Origin: Gelria sp.
GTDB taxonomy: Bacteria; Bacillota; Syntrophomonadia; Syntrophomonadales; Syntrophomonadaceae
NCBI GenBank assembly: GCA_012839665.1
Contig: DUMX01000158.1
Span: 1-20,652, forward strand
Length of the DNA stretch: 20,652 nucleotides
Direction of reading: 5' to 3'
Position numbers and translations under genes: made by a program. Below, in pieces: positions 14,430 through 20,652 of the stretch; the first letter of the stretch is position 1, and every line of letters starts with the position of its first letter. Under the pieces are notes generated by a model. The model was not told where the DNA came from, searched no databases, and was given only the letters and a program-made list of their open reading frames with translations.

Positions 14430-15455
14430 ATGCTTAAAATTAAGGTTAGTAGCTTAAAACCTGGAGTCACCCTGGGGAAGGACTTATTTAGCTATGATTC
14501 TAAGCTCTTGTTATCCAAAGGCACAATAATAACCCAAGAACAACTGGATAGTCTGCGCATGCGTAGAATTGATGATGTTTTTATAATGGACAGTAAGACT
14601 ATAGTTAAATCAGGGAGACAATTTGAGGATGTTTATGGTGATTCTCTCGATGTAGTTAAATCTTTTATGCTCGGTGCCAAACTGGGTAAACCTTTGGAAT
14701 TTGATGAGATAAGCGCTGTTACAGATTTACTGTTGGAACAGGTTTTTGAAGCCAGCGACCTTTTTCGTCAAATGCGACTGATGAAAGAAAAGGATGATTA
14801 TTTGTTTACCCACTCGGTTAATGTTGCTTTACTTTGTATACTTGTGGGGCGATGGTTGAAATGTAACCATGAAATACTAAAGGAATTAGGGCAAGCCGGC
14901 CTATTACATGATATCGGTAAAGTTTTTGTCGACGATAGTATTTTAAATAAACCCGATAAATTAACTGAAACAGAATTTAATGAGGTGAAAAAGCATACCT
15001 TGCTGGGATATAATTTCCTTACTCAATATGAATGGATAAGTAGTAATATTACTAATTCTGCCCTTATGCATCATGAAAGAGCGGATGGTTCCGGTTATCC
15101 AATGGGAACTAAGGGTTACAGCAAAAATCTTTACGTTTCTGTAGTTGCAGTAGCTGATGTATATGATGCCGTAACCTCAGACCGGGTTTATTCCAGTAAA
15201 AGGTCTCCCTATACGGCAGCAGAAATTCTTTGGCAGGAGTCTTTTGGTAAGCTTGACCCCAGGATTTCCAAAGTATTTTATGATAAAATCACTAATTTTT
15301 ATGTTGGTAATGAAGTTTTACTTTCCAACGATGAAATAGGAATAGTAATCTATGTTGATCCTTCCCAACCTACCAGGCCGATTGTTATGGTGGGGGATGA
15401 TTTTTATAACCTGGCTACTGACCGCTCAATTACCATAATGGAGATAATAGATTAG
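14430..15455 (+). CDS. HD-GYP domain protein, probable cyclic di-GMP phosphodiesterase
   Basis: 341 residues from ATG 14430 with AGAGAGG 10 bases upstream. The N-terminal part (1-60, 'VSSLKPGVTLGKDLF', 'LLLSKGTIITQEQLDSLR') is the small leading domain common before HD-GYP domains. The catalytic domain has His-Ser 'THSVNVALL', the metal pair 'LLHDIGKVFVDDSILNKPD', the signature 'HHERADGSGYPMG' and 'ADVYDAVTSDRVY'. The HD pair and the GYP motif are intact, so c-di-GMP hydrolysis is expected. It is soluble: no membrane span or receiver domain is present, so what controls it is unseen. A short C-terminal domain (about 285-341) follows, and a PilZ-like or other beta fold there is possible. No clear promoter could be defined in the 136 bases upstream. 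Confidence 0.92.
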   Translation: MLKIKVSSLKPGVTLGKDLFSYDSKLLLSKGTIITQEQLDSLRMRRIDDVFIMDSKTIVKSGRQFEDVYGDSLDVVKSFMLGAKLGKPLEFDEISAVTDLLLEQVFEASDLFRQMRLMKEKDDYLFTHSVNVALLCILVGRWLKCNHEILKELGQAGLLHDIGKVFVDDSILNKPDKLTETEFNEVKKHTLLGYNFLTQYEWISSNITNSALMHHERADGSGYPMGTKGYSKNLYVSVVAVADVYDAVTSDRVYSSKRSPYTAAEILWQESFGKLDPRISKVFYDKITNFYVGNEVLLSNDEIGIVIYVDPSQPTRPIVMVGDDFYNLATDRSITIMEIID

Positions 15456-15558
15456 CATTATTATTAGGTTTCTGTTGCCTCTTTGGCGGGTAATTACCTT
15501 AAGATAGGCTTTTGTGTGCATAAAGTGTCGTAATAATGGTAAAATATAAAATACCCAT

Positions 15559-15605
15559 ACTAAATTTAAATATTTTTTAAAAATATTAAAATATTTTGAT
15601 TTAGT
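15559..15605. repeat. AT-only 18-bp imperfect inverted repeat upstream of the HU gene
   Basis: ACTAAATTTAAATATTTT (15559-15576) and AAAATATTTTGATTTAGT (15588-15605) match as an inverted repeat at 16 of 18 positions around an 11-base centre. It lies about 70 bases ahead of the HU start in a region of A and T tracts likely to be bent. It could be an operator, or a binding site for HU itself; no T-run fits a terminator better than this. Confidence 0.55.
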
Positions 15606-15671
15606 AGCAGGAATTACCCTTTCTTTGGGGAATGTAAAATATGGCTAATAAATTTAAAGGGAGGACTAGTC

Positions 15672-15986
15672 GTGAATAAATCGGAACTTGTTAAATCTTT
15701 GGCGGAGAAAGCTGAGGTCACTCAGAAGGATGCTGCTAAAGCTCTGGATGCACTGGTAGAAACTATCCAGCAGGCGTTGGCAAATGGCGAAAAGGTTCAA
15801 ATTATCGGCTTTGGTAGCTTTGAAGTACGTGACCGGAAAGAAAGAAAAGTTATAAGTCCGGCAACGGGGGAAGAAATTATAGTTCCTGCTACCAAAGTTC
15901 CGGCATTTAAACCTGGTAAATCCCTCAAAGAAGCAGTTGCGGTAAAACCAACTAAAGGCAAGAAGAAAAAATCAGGTAAAAAGTAA
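15672..15986 (+). CDS. HU-family DNA-binding protein
   Basis: 104 residues from GTG 15672 with AAAGGGAGG upstream. The HU/IHF fold is complete: the helical start 'MNKSELVKSLAEKAEVTQKD', the 'IIGFGSFEVRDRKERKVISP' hinge into the DNA-gripping arm, the arm tip 'GEEIIVPATKVPAFKPG', and 'KSLKEAV'. Typical HU has about 90 residues. Here a lysine-rich tail (KPTKGKKKKSGKK) is added, which should strengthen non-specific DNA binding. HU bends and packages DNA as a dimer. A TAAAAT -10 at 15635-15640 with a poor -35 is the likeliest promoter, behind the AT-rich inverted repeat. A strong terminator follows directly, so the gene is monocistronic. Confidence 0.95.
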   Translation: MNKSELVKSLAEKAEVTQKDAAKALDALVETIQQALANGEKVQIIGFGSFEVRDRKERKVISPATGEEIIVPATKVPAFKPGKSLKEAVAVKPTKGKKKKSGKK

Positions 15987-16002
15987 GCAAGACAAAAAAC
16001 AT

Positions 16003-16035
16003 AAAGAGGTATGTTAACATACCTCTTTATTTTTT
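16003..16035 (+). terminator. Intrinsic terminator of the HU gene
   Basis: AAAGAGGTATGTT (16003-16015) and AACATACCTCTTT (16016-16028) form a perfect palindrome, with up to 11-12 pairs formed after leaving a small loop. It is followed by TATTTTTT. Confidence 0.92.
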
Positions 16036-16041
16036 GGTGTC

Positions 16042-16080
16042 TAAAAATCAAAGAAGAAGCGACAAAGCACTTCTTCTTTG
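16042..16080 (-). terminator. Likely terminator of the thiolase/acyl-CoA dehydrogenase operon
   Basis: CAAAGAAGAAG (16049-16059) and CTTCTTCTTTG (16070-16080) form an 11-bp stem with a 10-base loop. On the minus strand it is followed by ATTTTTAG (16041-16048), the expected T-rich tail, about 90 bases past the dehydrogenase stop. Confidence 0.65.
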
Positions 16081-16115
16081 AAGGGGAATTAAAAGGGGAA
16101 GTTACATATTTATTT

Positions 16116-16155
16116 AGCTATGGCAGAGGTGGATGACCTCTGCCATAGCTTTTTT
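16116..16155 (+). terminator. Very strong 15-bp hairpin with T-run, plus-strand oriented
   Basis: AGCTATGGCAGAGGT (16116-16130) and ACCTCTGCCATAGCT (16136-16150) are perfect complements around a 5-base loop and are followed by seven T (16149-16155). It stands 12 bases beyond the end of the minus-strand dehydrogenase gene. As a plus-strand terminator it would block read-through from HU into antisense of that gene. On the minus strand it lacks a T-run but could protect the mRNA 3' end. Confidence 0.85.
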
Positions 16156-16166
16156 AATCTATGCTA

Positions 16167-18002
16167 CTAGTAGTCGAAAGATTCTAAATCAATATCCAGG
16201 GCGGAAGTATCGCCATCGGTGATAATGTCAGCCATACACCATATGTTAGGCACGACATTTCTGAGATACCAACGGGTAGCTTCTACTTTCCCTTTGTAGA
16301 ACTTATAATCAAAATGGTCTGGGCCCAATTCATTCATCTTTTGCAGGCAAATTAAGGCCTGGTCCAAGAGCAGATGTCCGGCATGGAGCTGCGAGGTAGC
16401 AGTTAGTACCCGGCGTGAATAGGTCGGAATCAGGGAAGTATTGGTACCTTTCCATTCATTTAAGGTGGCAAGAATCTTATCATAAGCTTCCAGAGCTTTG
16501 CCCAGATTGGAAAATTCTTTCTTAAGTTCAGCTGTATCTTTGTGGGCAGTAAAGAAATCCTTTATTTCTTGCATAAATGCAGCAAAGGCAGCACCTTTGG
16601 CCATACCCATTTTACGGCCTACCAGGTCCAGGGACTGAATGAAGTTGGTGCCTTCCCAAATGGAGTAAATCTTCATATCACGGGCAATTTGAGCTACCGG
16701 ATATTCTTCACAGAATCCATAACCACCATAAACCTGAATGGCTTCACTACAGAGCCACCAGCCTTCATCACTGGGATAAGCCTTACATAACGGAGTTACA
16801 ATATCTACATAGGTTGCAGCTTTTTGTCTTTCCTCTGGATCAGGGTCATGTTCCCGGATATCAAAATTAAACAGTGCTTTCATCAGCATAGCCCGGGTAG
16901 CTTCCATGTAAGCTTTACCCATAATCAGGGTACGACGGATATCTTCATGATTAATAATGCTAATCCTATCGCCGCGAGGATTAGTAAAGGGACGTCCCTG
17001 TACTCTATCCTTGGCATAATCGCGGGCATTATAGAAAGCATTAGCGATACAGCAGTGGGCCATATGACCAGTTTCCAGGCGGGCCAGGTTCATCATCTGA
17101 AACATTTGAGCCATGCCTTCACCCCTGCCGTCGTTTTCTAATGGGTTTTTGCCCAGCAGCCAACCCCGGCAATTATCATTATCGCCAAAAGCCAGGGAGG
17201 CGGTGGCGGAGCCGTGTTGGCCCAGCTTATGCTCTACCCCGGTGGTAATTACATCATTATCGCTCAAGCTGCCATCTTCATTAACCCAGAATTTGGGTAC
17301 GATAAACAAGGAAATACCAGCAGTCCCCGGCCGGGCACCTTCAATTCGGGCCAGGTAAAGGTGGATAATATTGTCGGTAAAATCATTATCTCCACCGGTA
17401 ATAAAAATCTTTTGACCTTTAATTTTAAACATGCGGGGGTCATCGGTAGGATAAGCTTTGGAAAGGATATCACCTACATCTGACCCGGCACTGGGTTCAG
17501 TCAAACACATAGTACCAGCCCAGGTTCCGTCCATCATTTTGGGGAGGAAAATCTCTTTCAGGTCATCGTCAGCAAAACTTTGAATCAGATCGGCAGCTCC
17601 ACTGGTCAGCAGGATATAAGGATAGAAGACCGGGTTAGCCGCACAGAGCAATTCGTTAACTGCCCCACTTAATATATGGGGCATAATCATGGCATCTTCT
17701 GATTTATCAATATTACTGGTACCCCAGCCTTCGGATTGCAGCTTATGAAATAGCGGCCCGAAACTTTCAGGAAGAACTACCTTACCATCTTCCATTTTTA
17801 CAGGGTTAGTGTCACCATCTTCATTAGTTGGCTCCACCACTTCTTTGGCCATTCTTAATACCGGAGCTAGAAACGCATTAACGTCTTCTTTCGAATAATA
17901 GTCCTTAAATTGGTCATAGGCGAAAACTTTATCACTGGGGAGCCATTCTTGGATAATAAACTCCAGGTCCCTGGTATTTAAATAGGCAAAATTGGCAGCC
18001 AT
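16167..18002 (-). CDS. Acyl-CoA dehydrogenase (long ~610-residue form)
   Basis: 611 residues from ATG 18000-18002, chosen because GGAGGAG sits 5 bases upstream. An ATG six codons earlier has none. FAD-dependent alpha,beta-oxidation of an acyl-CoA to enoyl-CoA is expected. Visible hallmarks: 'TMCLTEPSAGSDVGD' (FAD/substrate binding, about 164-178), 'FKIKGQKIFITGGDND', 'GVEHKLGQHGSATASL', 'VYGGYGFCEEYPVAQ' and the catalytic base Glu450 in 'SIWEGTNFIQSLDLVG'. Beyond the ~380-residue core there is a C-terminal helical extension, as in the ~600-residue family found in fatty-acid degraders. It is second in a unit with the thiolase gene, 74 bases downstream. Chain length preference is not readable. 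In syntrophs, electrons would leave via electron-transfer flavoprotein, which is not in this window. Confidence 0.93.
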   Translation of the reverse strand: MAANFAYLNTRDLEFIIQEWLPSDKVFAYDQFKDYYSKEDVNAFLAPVLRMAKEVVEPTNEDGDTNPVKMEDGKVVLPESFGPLFHKLQSEGWGTSNIDKSEDAMIMPHILSGAVNELLCAANPVFYPYILLTSGAADLIQSFADDDLKEIFLPKMMDGTWAGTMCLTEPSAGSDVGDILSKAYPTDDPRMFKIKGQKIFITGGDNDFTDNIIHLYLARIEGARPGTAGISLFIVPKFWVNEDGSLSDNDVITTGVEHKLGQHGSATASLAFGDNDNCRGWLLGKNPLENDGRGEGMAQMFQMMNLARLETGHMAHCCIANAFYNARDYAKDRVQGRPFTNPRGDRISIINHEDIRRTLIMGKAYMEATRAMLMKALFNFDIREHDPDPEERQKAATYVDIVTPLCKAYPSDEGWWLCSEAIQVYGGYGFCEEYPVAQIARDMKIYSIWEGTNFIQSLDLVGRKMGMAKGAAFAAFMQEIKDFFTAHKDTAELKKEFSNLGKALEAYDKILATLNEWKGTNTSLIPTYSRRVLTATSQLHAGHLLLDQALICLQKMNELGPDHFDYKFYKGKVEATRWYLRNVVPNIWCMADIITDGDTSALDIDLESFDY

Positions 18003-18076
18003 TAAATCTCCTCCAATCATTTTACGCTTTGTTACTGCCTAAAATTTGAGTTAAATCTTCCCTTAAATGTTTTTAT

Positions 18077-19276
18077 CTATATATCTCTGGTCCAGAGTGA
18101 AGCCAGTGCCGGTCCGGTACCTACACAAAGCGAGGCACCGCCAATAGTTTTACCCTGTCTTTCCAGTTCATAATACAGGGAGACTACAATACGCAGAGCG
18201 GTGCAACCTACCGGATGGCCCAAAGCTATACCGGAACCATTGAGATTGCATTTTTCCATATCCAGTTCTATGTCAAAATCATCCTTAAGCATACGTCCTA
18301 CACCCAGAAATTGTGGAGCAAAAGCTTCATTAATTTCCCAGTAATCAACATCCTCAAACTTGAGACCGGCTTGTTTTAAGCTTTTAGGAATGGCCACTGC
18401 CGGACCTAATCCCATAACTTCAGGGGCTACCCCCTCAGCTACAATATTTATCATCTTCATTAACGGTTTTACACCTAGCTCAGCAGCTTTGTCTTTAGAC
18501 ATAACTACTACCGCTGCGGCTGCGTCATTTATACCGGAGGCATTAGCAGCGGTCACGACCCCATCTTTTTTAAAAGCCGGGCGTAATTTACTCATGGTCT
18601 CCAGGCTAGCATCTGGAATCATATGTTCATCAGTTTCATAATAAGTTACGCCTTTTCTAGTTTTAATTTCTACGGGAACAATTTCACGTTTGAAGGTACC
18701 TTCTTTTACTGCTCGGGTGGCGCGTTGGTGACTTAAAAGTGCCAGTTCGTCACTTTCCTGACGGGTAATTCCATACTTTTCAGCAATATTCTCCGCAGTA
18801 AGTCCCATATGACCGGGGACTAATCCATCAAAAAGCCCATCATGAAGCATGGCATCTTCAATCGTACCCGGTCCCATCCGATATCCTGATCTGCCTTTGG
18901 GTATCATATAAGGAGTAGCACTCATATTTTCTACCCCAACTACCAATGCAATATCAGTTTTACCTGCCATTATATTAGTGCAGGCTATATCAAGAGCCCG
19001 CATTCCGGAAGCACAGTTTTGATTTACATTACAGGCATTACTTCTAACCGGTAGGCCAACTGCCAGGCCAACTTGACGTGCAGGAAGCGAGCCTTGCATA
19101 TGGGGATAGACTTCACCCATTACAATTTCATCAATTATATCTGCAGGTATGCCAGCTTTTTCTACAGCCGCCTTGCCTGCAGTAATGGCTAGATCTTTAG
19201 CCGGGACATCTTTAAGGCTGCCAAGAAACCTGCCAATAGCAGTTCGACATGCACTTACGATTACTACATCTTTCAA
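18077..19276 (-). CDS. Acetyl-CoA C-acetyltransferase (thiolase)
   Basis: 399 residues from TTG 19274-19276, with AAGGAGTG on the minus strand 7 bases upstream. Homology begins right there with 'KDVVIVSACRTAIGRFLGSL', so a 20-codon longer frame is rejected. Nucleophile Cys88 is in 'NQNCASGMRALD', 'INEAFAPQFLG' and 'IALGHPVGCTALR' carry the Asn and His of the active site, and the second cysteine is in 'SLCVGTGPALASLW', a small variation on the usual CxGGGxG. Length is typical. It joins or cleaves acetoacetyl-CoA or 3-ketoacyl-CoA. With the acyl-CoA dehydrogenase beside it, a thiolytic role in beta-oxidation is likely. A sigma-54 promoter lies about 155 bases upstream. Confidence 0.95.
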   Translation of the reverse strand: MKDVVIVSACRTAIGRFLGSLKDVPAKDLAITAGKAAVEKAGIPADIIDEIVMGEVYPHMQGSLPARQVGLAVGLPVRSNACNVNQNCASGMRALDIACTNIMAGKTDIALVVGVENMSATPYMIPKGRSGYRMGPGTIEDAMLHDGLFDGLVPGHMGLTAENIAEKYGITRQESDELALLSHQRATRAVKEGTFKREIVPVEIKTRKGVTYYETDEHMIPDASLETMSKLRPAFKKDGVVTAANASGINDAAAAVVVMSKDKAAELGVKPLMKMINIVAEGVAPEVMGLGPAVAIPKSLKQAGLKFEDVDYWEINEAFAPQFLGVGRMLKDDFDIELDMEKCNLNGSGIALGHPVGCTALRIVVSLYYELERQGKTIGGASLCVGTGPALASLWTRDI

Positions 19277-19430
19277 AAACGAACACTCCTTTCTTGATAA
19301 ATAGCGGGGGAAAAATTTTAAAGCCAAAAACAACACATTTTAAGTCTGCTTAATCTGGAAGCAGAATTAAGGTGCTAAAATGTCTGTTACATCACCTCCC
19401 CAGATAAAATTGGATGCACTTATAAATAGA

Positions 19431-19446
19431 TGCAAAATATATGCCA
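19431..19446 (-). promoter_or_regulatory. Sigma-54 (-24/-12) promoter of the thiolase-dehydrogenase unit
   Basis: On the minus strand TGGCATATATTTTGCA carries GG (19444-19445) and GC (19432-19433) separated by exactly 10 bases, fitting TGGCAy-N5-TTGCw. Transcription would start near 19420, giving a leader of about 145 bases. A sigma-54 activator gene and an upstream inverted repeat flank it. Confidence 0.8.
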
Positions 19447-19572
19447 GTTTACCCAAAGGAGGAATAAATGCAAATATATAGGGGCATACAGCAATTAACG
19501 TAAAATAAGGAAATGTCTGCAAAGAGTAGCGATATGCGATACCGGGTTGAACAAACCCCAGTATAAAGGCAA

Positions 19573-19603
19573 AAGCATGTATCGCAAAATGAGATACATG
19601 CTT
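19573..19603. promoter_or_regulatory. 11-bp perfect inverted repeat, likely enhancer site for the sigma-54 activator
   Basis: AAGCATGTATC (19573-19583) and GATACATGCTT (19593-19603) are perfect inverted copies around 9 bases, about 127 bases upstream of the -24 element. This is the classic distance for enhancer binding proteins. Related half-sites are nearby: GAGATACTTGG (19611-19621) and GCGATACC (19536-19543). Confidence 0.7.
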
Positions 19604-19670
19604 GCAAAAAAGAGATACTTGGTAGAAAGGTAATTGCAAAAAAGCATTAATTAATTGCAAAATTGCAAAA
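19602..19670. repeat. Cluster of TTGCAAAA repeats
   Basis: Four exact copies start at 19602, 19634, 19655 and 19663, between the activator gene and the enhancer-like inverted repeat. Similar GCAAAAT occurs at 19583 and within the -12 element. They may be protein sites or simply bent A-tract DNA that helps looping. Confidence 0.45.
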
Positions 19671-19743
19671 TAAATGGAGTTATTAGCTAGTTTGCGTTTA
19701 ATGTTCGTGTATAAAATATTCGTTGCAGAAGTGCAATATACTA

Positions 19744-20652
19744 CTACACGACTTTATATTTTTTTAACTTACGGTATAATACCGATGGGTGAATATCCAG
19801 CGACCTTGCCGTCGCTGCTTTGTTAAAATTATTCTTTTTAAGAGTATCTTTAATCATTTGGTATTCTAAATTTTCAACAGCCTGGTTAAGTGATAGTTTG
19901 GGAGTATGGTTTAAAAACCTATGGGTTTGCAGGGTAGGTAGATATTGGGTTTGAATGATTTTTTGCTTATCCAGGCTGGCTAGATTAATAGCCCGCTCAA
20001 TTATATTTTCTAGTTCCCTTATATTACCTGGCCATTCATAAGATTTTAATAGGGTAAGAGACTCTTCATCTATGCCTACTATCGTCGTATTTAGTTTTCG
20101 ATTTATTTTTCTAATAAAATGTTTTACCAGGATTTCAATATCATCCAGTCTATTTTTAAGCGGAGGGATGAGAATAGATACTACATTAAGGCGATAATAA
20201 AGGTCTTCTCTGAAACTACCCTGGGCTATGGCTTCTTTGAGATTAGTATTAGTAGCTGCTATTATTCGAACATCAGATTGTATAAGTTCATTGCCTCCGA
20301 TACGCTCAAATTCTCTTTCTTGAAGAAAGCTTAATAATTTGGCTTGCATCATAAGTGGTAATTCACCGATTTCATCCAGGAAAAGCGTTCCTCCGTGGGC
20401 AAGTTCAATTTTCCCAATTTTTCCGCCCTTTTTAGCTCCGGTAAAAGAACCTTCCTCATAACCAAATAATTCCGATTCTAATAAGTTTTCTGGAATACAG
20501 GCACAATTAATGCGTACAAATGGATGGTTGCGACGGTAACCGCTACTATGTATGGCATGGGCAAATAATTCTTTACCAGTCCCACTTTCACCAATAATTA
20601 AAACATTGGAGATATTATTAGCTACCTGGGCGCACAAAGTTTTAATTCTGAC
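19744..20652 (-). CDS. Sigma-54-dependent transcriptional activator, 5' end outside window
   Basis: 302 codons are visible and the frame stays open to the window edge, so the N-terminal sensory domain and the first part of the AAA+ domain are missing. Visible motifs are Walker A 'GESGTGKELFAHAIH', the sigma-54-contacting loop as GSFTGA (Ser replacing the usual Ala), Walker B 'GGTLFLDEIGE', the arginine region 'FREDLYYRLNVV', and 'YEWPGNIRELENIIERA'. A Fis-type helix-turn-helix ends the protein ('NNFNKAATARSLDIHPSVLY'). It hydrolyses ATP to open sigma-54 promoters. The divergent-distance layout with a -24/-12 promoter and an 11-bp inverted repeat between it and the thiolase gene makes that operon the obvious target. 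What it senses is outside the window. Confidence 0.95.
   Translation of the reverse strand, partial: VRIKTLCAQVANNISNVLIIGESGTGKELFAHAIHSSGYRRNHPFVRINCACIPENLLESELFGYEEGSFTGAKKGGKIGKIELAHGGTLFLDEIGELPLMMQAKLLSFLQEREFERIGGNELIQSDVRIIAATNTNLKEAIAQGSFREDLYYRLNVVSILIPPLKNRLDDIEILVKHFIRKINRKLNTTIVGIDEESLTLLKSYEWPGNIRELENIIERAINLASLDKQKIIQTQYLPTLQTHRFLNHTPKLSLNQAVENLEYQMIKDTLKKNNFNKAATARSLDIHPSVLYRKLKKYKVV

Noticed and set aside
19387..19400. GGGGAGGTG followed at once by ATG TAA in the thiolase leader (a start-stop element)
   Set aside because: Spacing from the ribosome site to ATG is only 2 bases, too short for normal initiation, and nothing else supports attenuation there.
19367..19660. 97-codon hydrophobic minus-strand ORF upstream of the thiolase
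   Set aside because: It spans the sigma-54 promoter and the enhancer repeat, lacks a ribosome site, and its hydrophobicity follows from AT-rich sequence.
1..20652. CRISPR arrays, tRNA genes, transposases, phage genes
   Set aside because: No regularly spaced repeats, no tRNA-like stems with CCA or TTC arm sequence, and no such protein motifs were seen on either strand.

Overview
The window looks like chromosomal DNA of a strictly anaerobic, fatty-acid-using Clostridia-type Firmicute close to Syntrophomonas. This is inferred, since no search was run. The pointers are AT-leaning codon use, strong GGAGG ribosome sites with frequent TTG starts, a thiolase plus acyl-CoA dehydrogenase pair under sigma-54 control, and a 2-hydroxyacyl-CoA-dehydratase-type activase. 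I see no phage, transposase, CRISPR, tRNA or rRNA genes.

Layout. (1) 1-1637, plus strand: the end of a dehydratase-family (HgdB/DUF2229-like) protein, then its ATP-dependent Fe-S activase. (2) 1758-2089, minus strand: a gap with no classical gene. It holds a convincing extended -10 promoter, a roughly 295-nt sequence with long-range base pairing, and a 48-codon cysteine-rich reading frame with a strong ribosome site. This is the most unusual item in the window. (3) 2140-5185, minus strand: sigma-A promoter, TPP riboswitch, terminator, then thiX-thiY-thiZ, an ABC importer for a thiamine pyrimidine precursor. A palindromic repeat sits between thiY and thiZ. (4) 5454-11526, plus strand: an AmiS/UreI-type amide or urea channel, a nitrilase-superfamily hydrolase, a terminator and a small membrane protein. 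These are followed by a NarL-type response regulator, an orphan peptide-type solute-binding lipoprotein and a NarX/DesK-type histidine kinase. (5) 11580-15986, plus strand: TrpB2-type tryptophan synthase beta chain with its own promoter and terminator, a Nif3-family protein, an HD-GYP protein and an HU-family DNA-binding protein. (6) 16003-16155: three consecutive hairpins between converging transcription units. (7) 16167-20652, minus strand: acyl-CoA dehydrogenase and acetyl-CoA acetyltransferase behind a -24/-12 promoter, with an upstream 11-bp inverted repeat. Next to it lies a sigma-54 activator whose 5' end is outside the window.

How it fits together. The sigma-54 activator probably binds the inverted repeat and switches on the thiolase/dehydrogenase pair, which are beta-oxidation steps. 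The TPP riboswitch shuts the thiamine-precursor importer when thiamine pyrophosphate is plentiful. The amide channel and hydrolase would import and deaminate a small amide or urea-like compound. The neighbouring kinase, regulator and binding lipoprotein look like a sensing module that may or may not control them.
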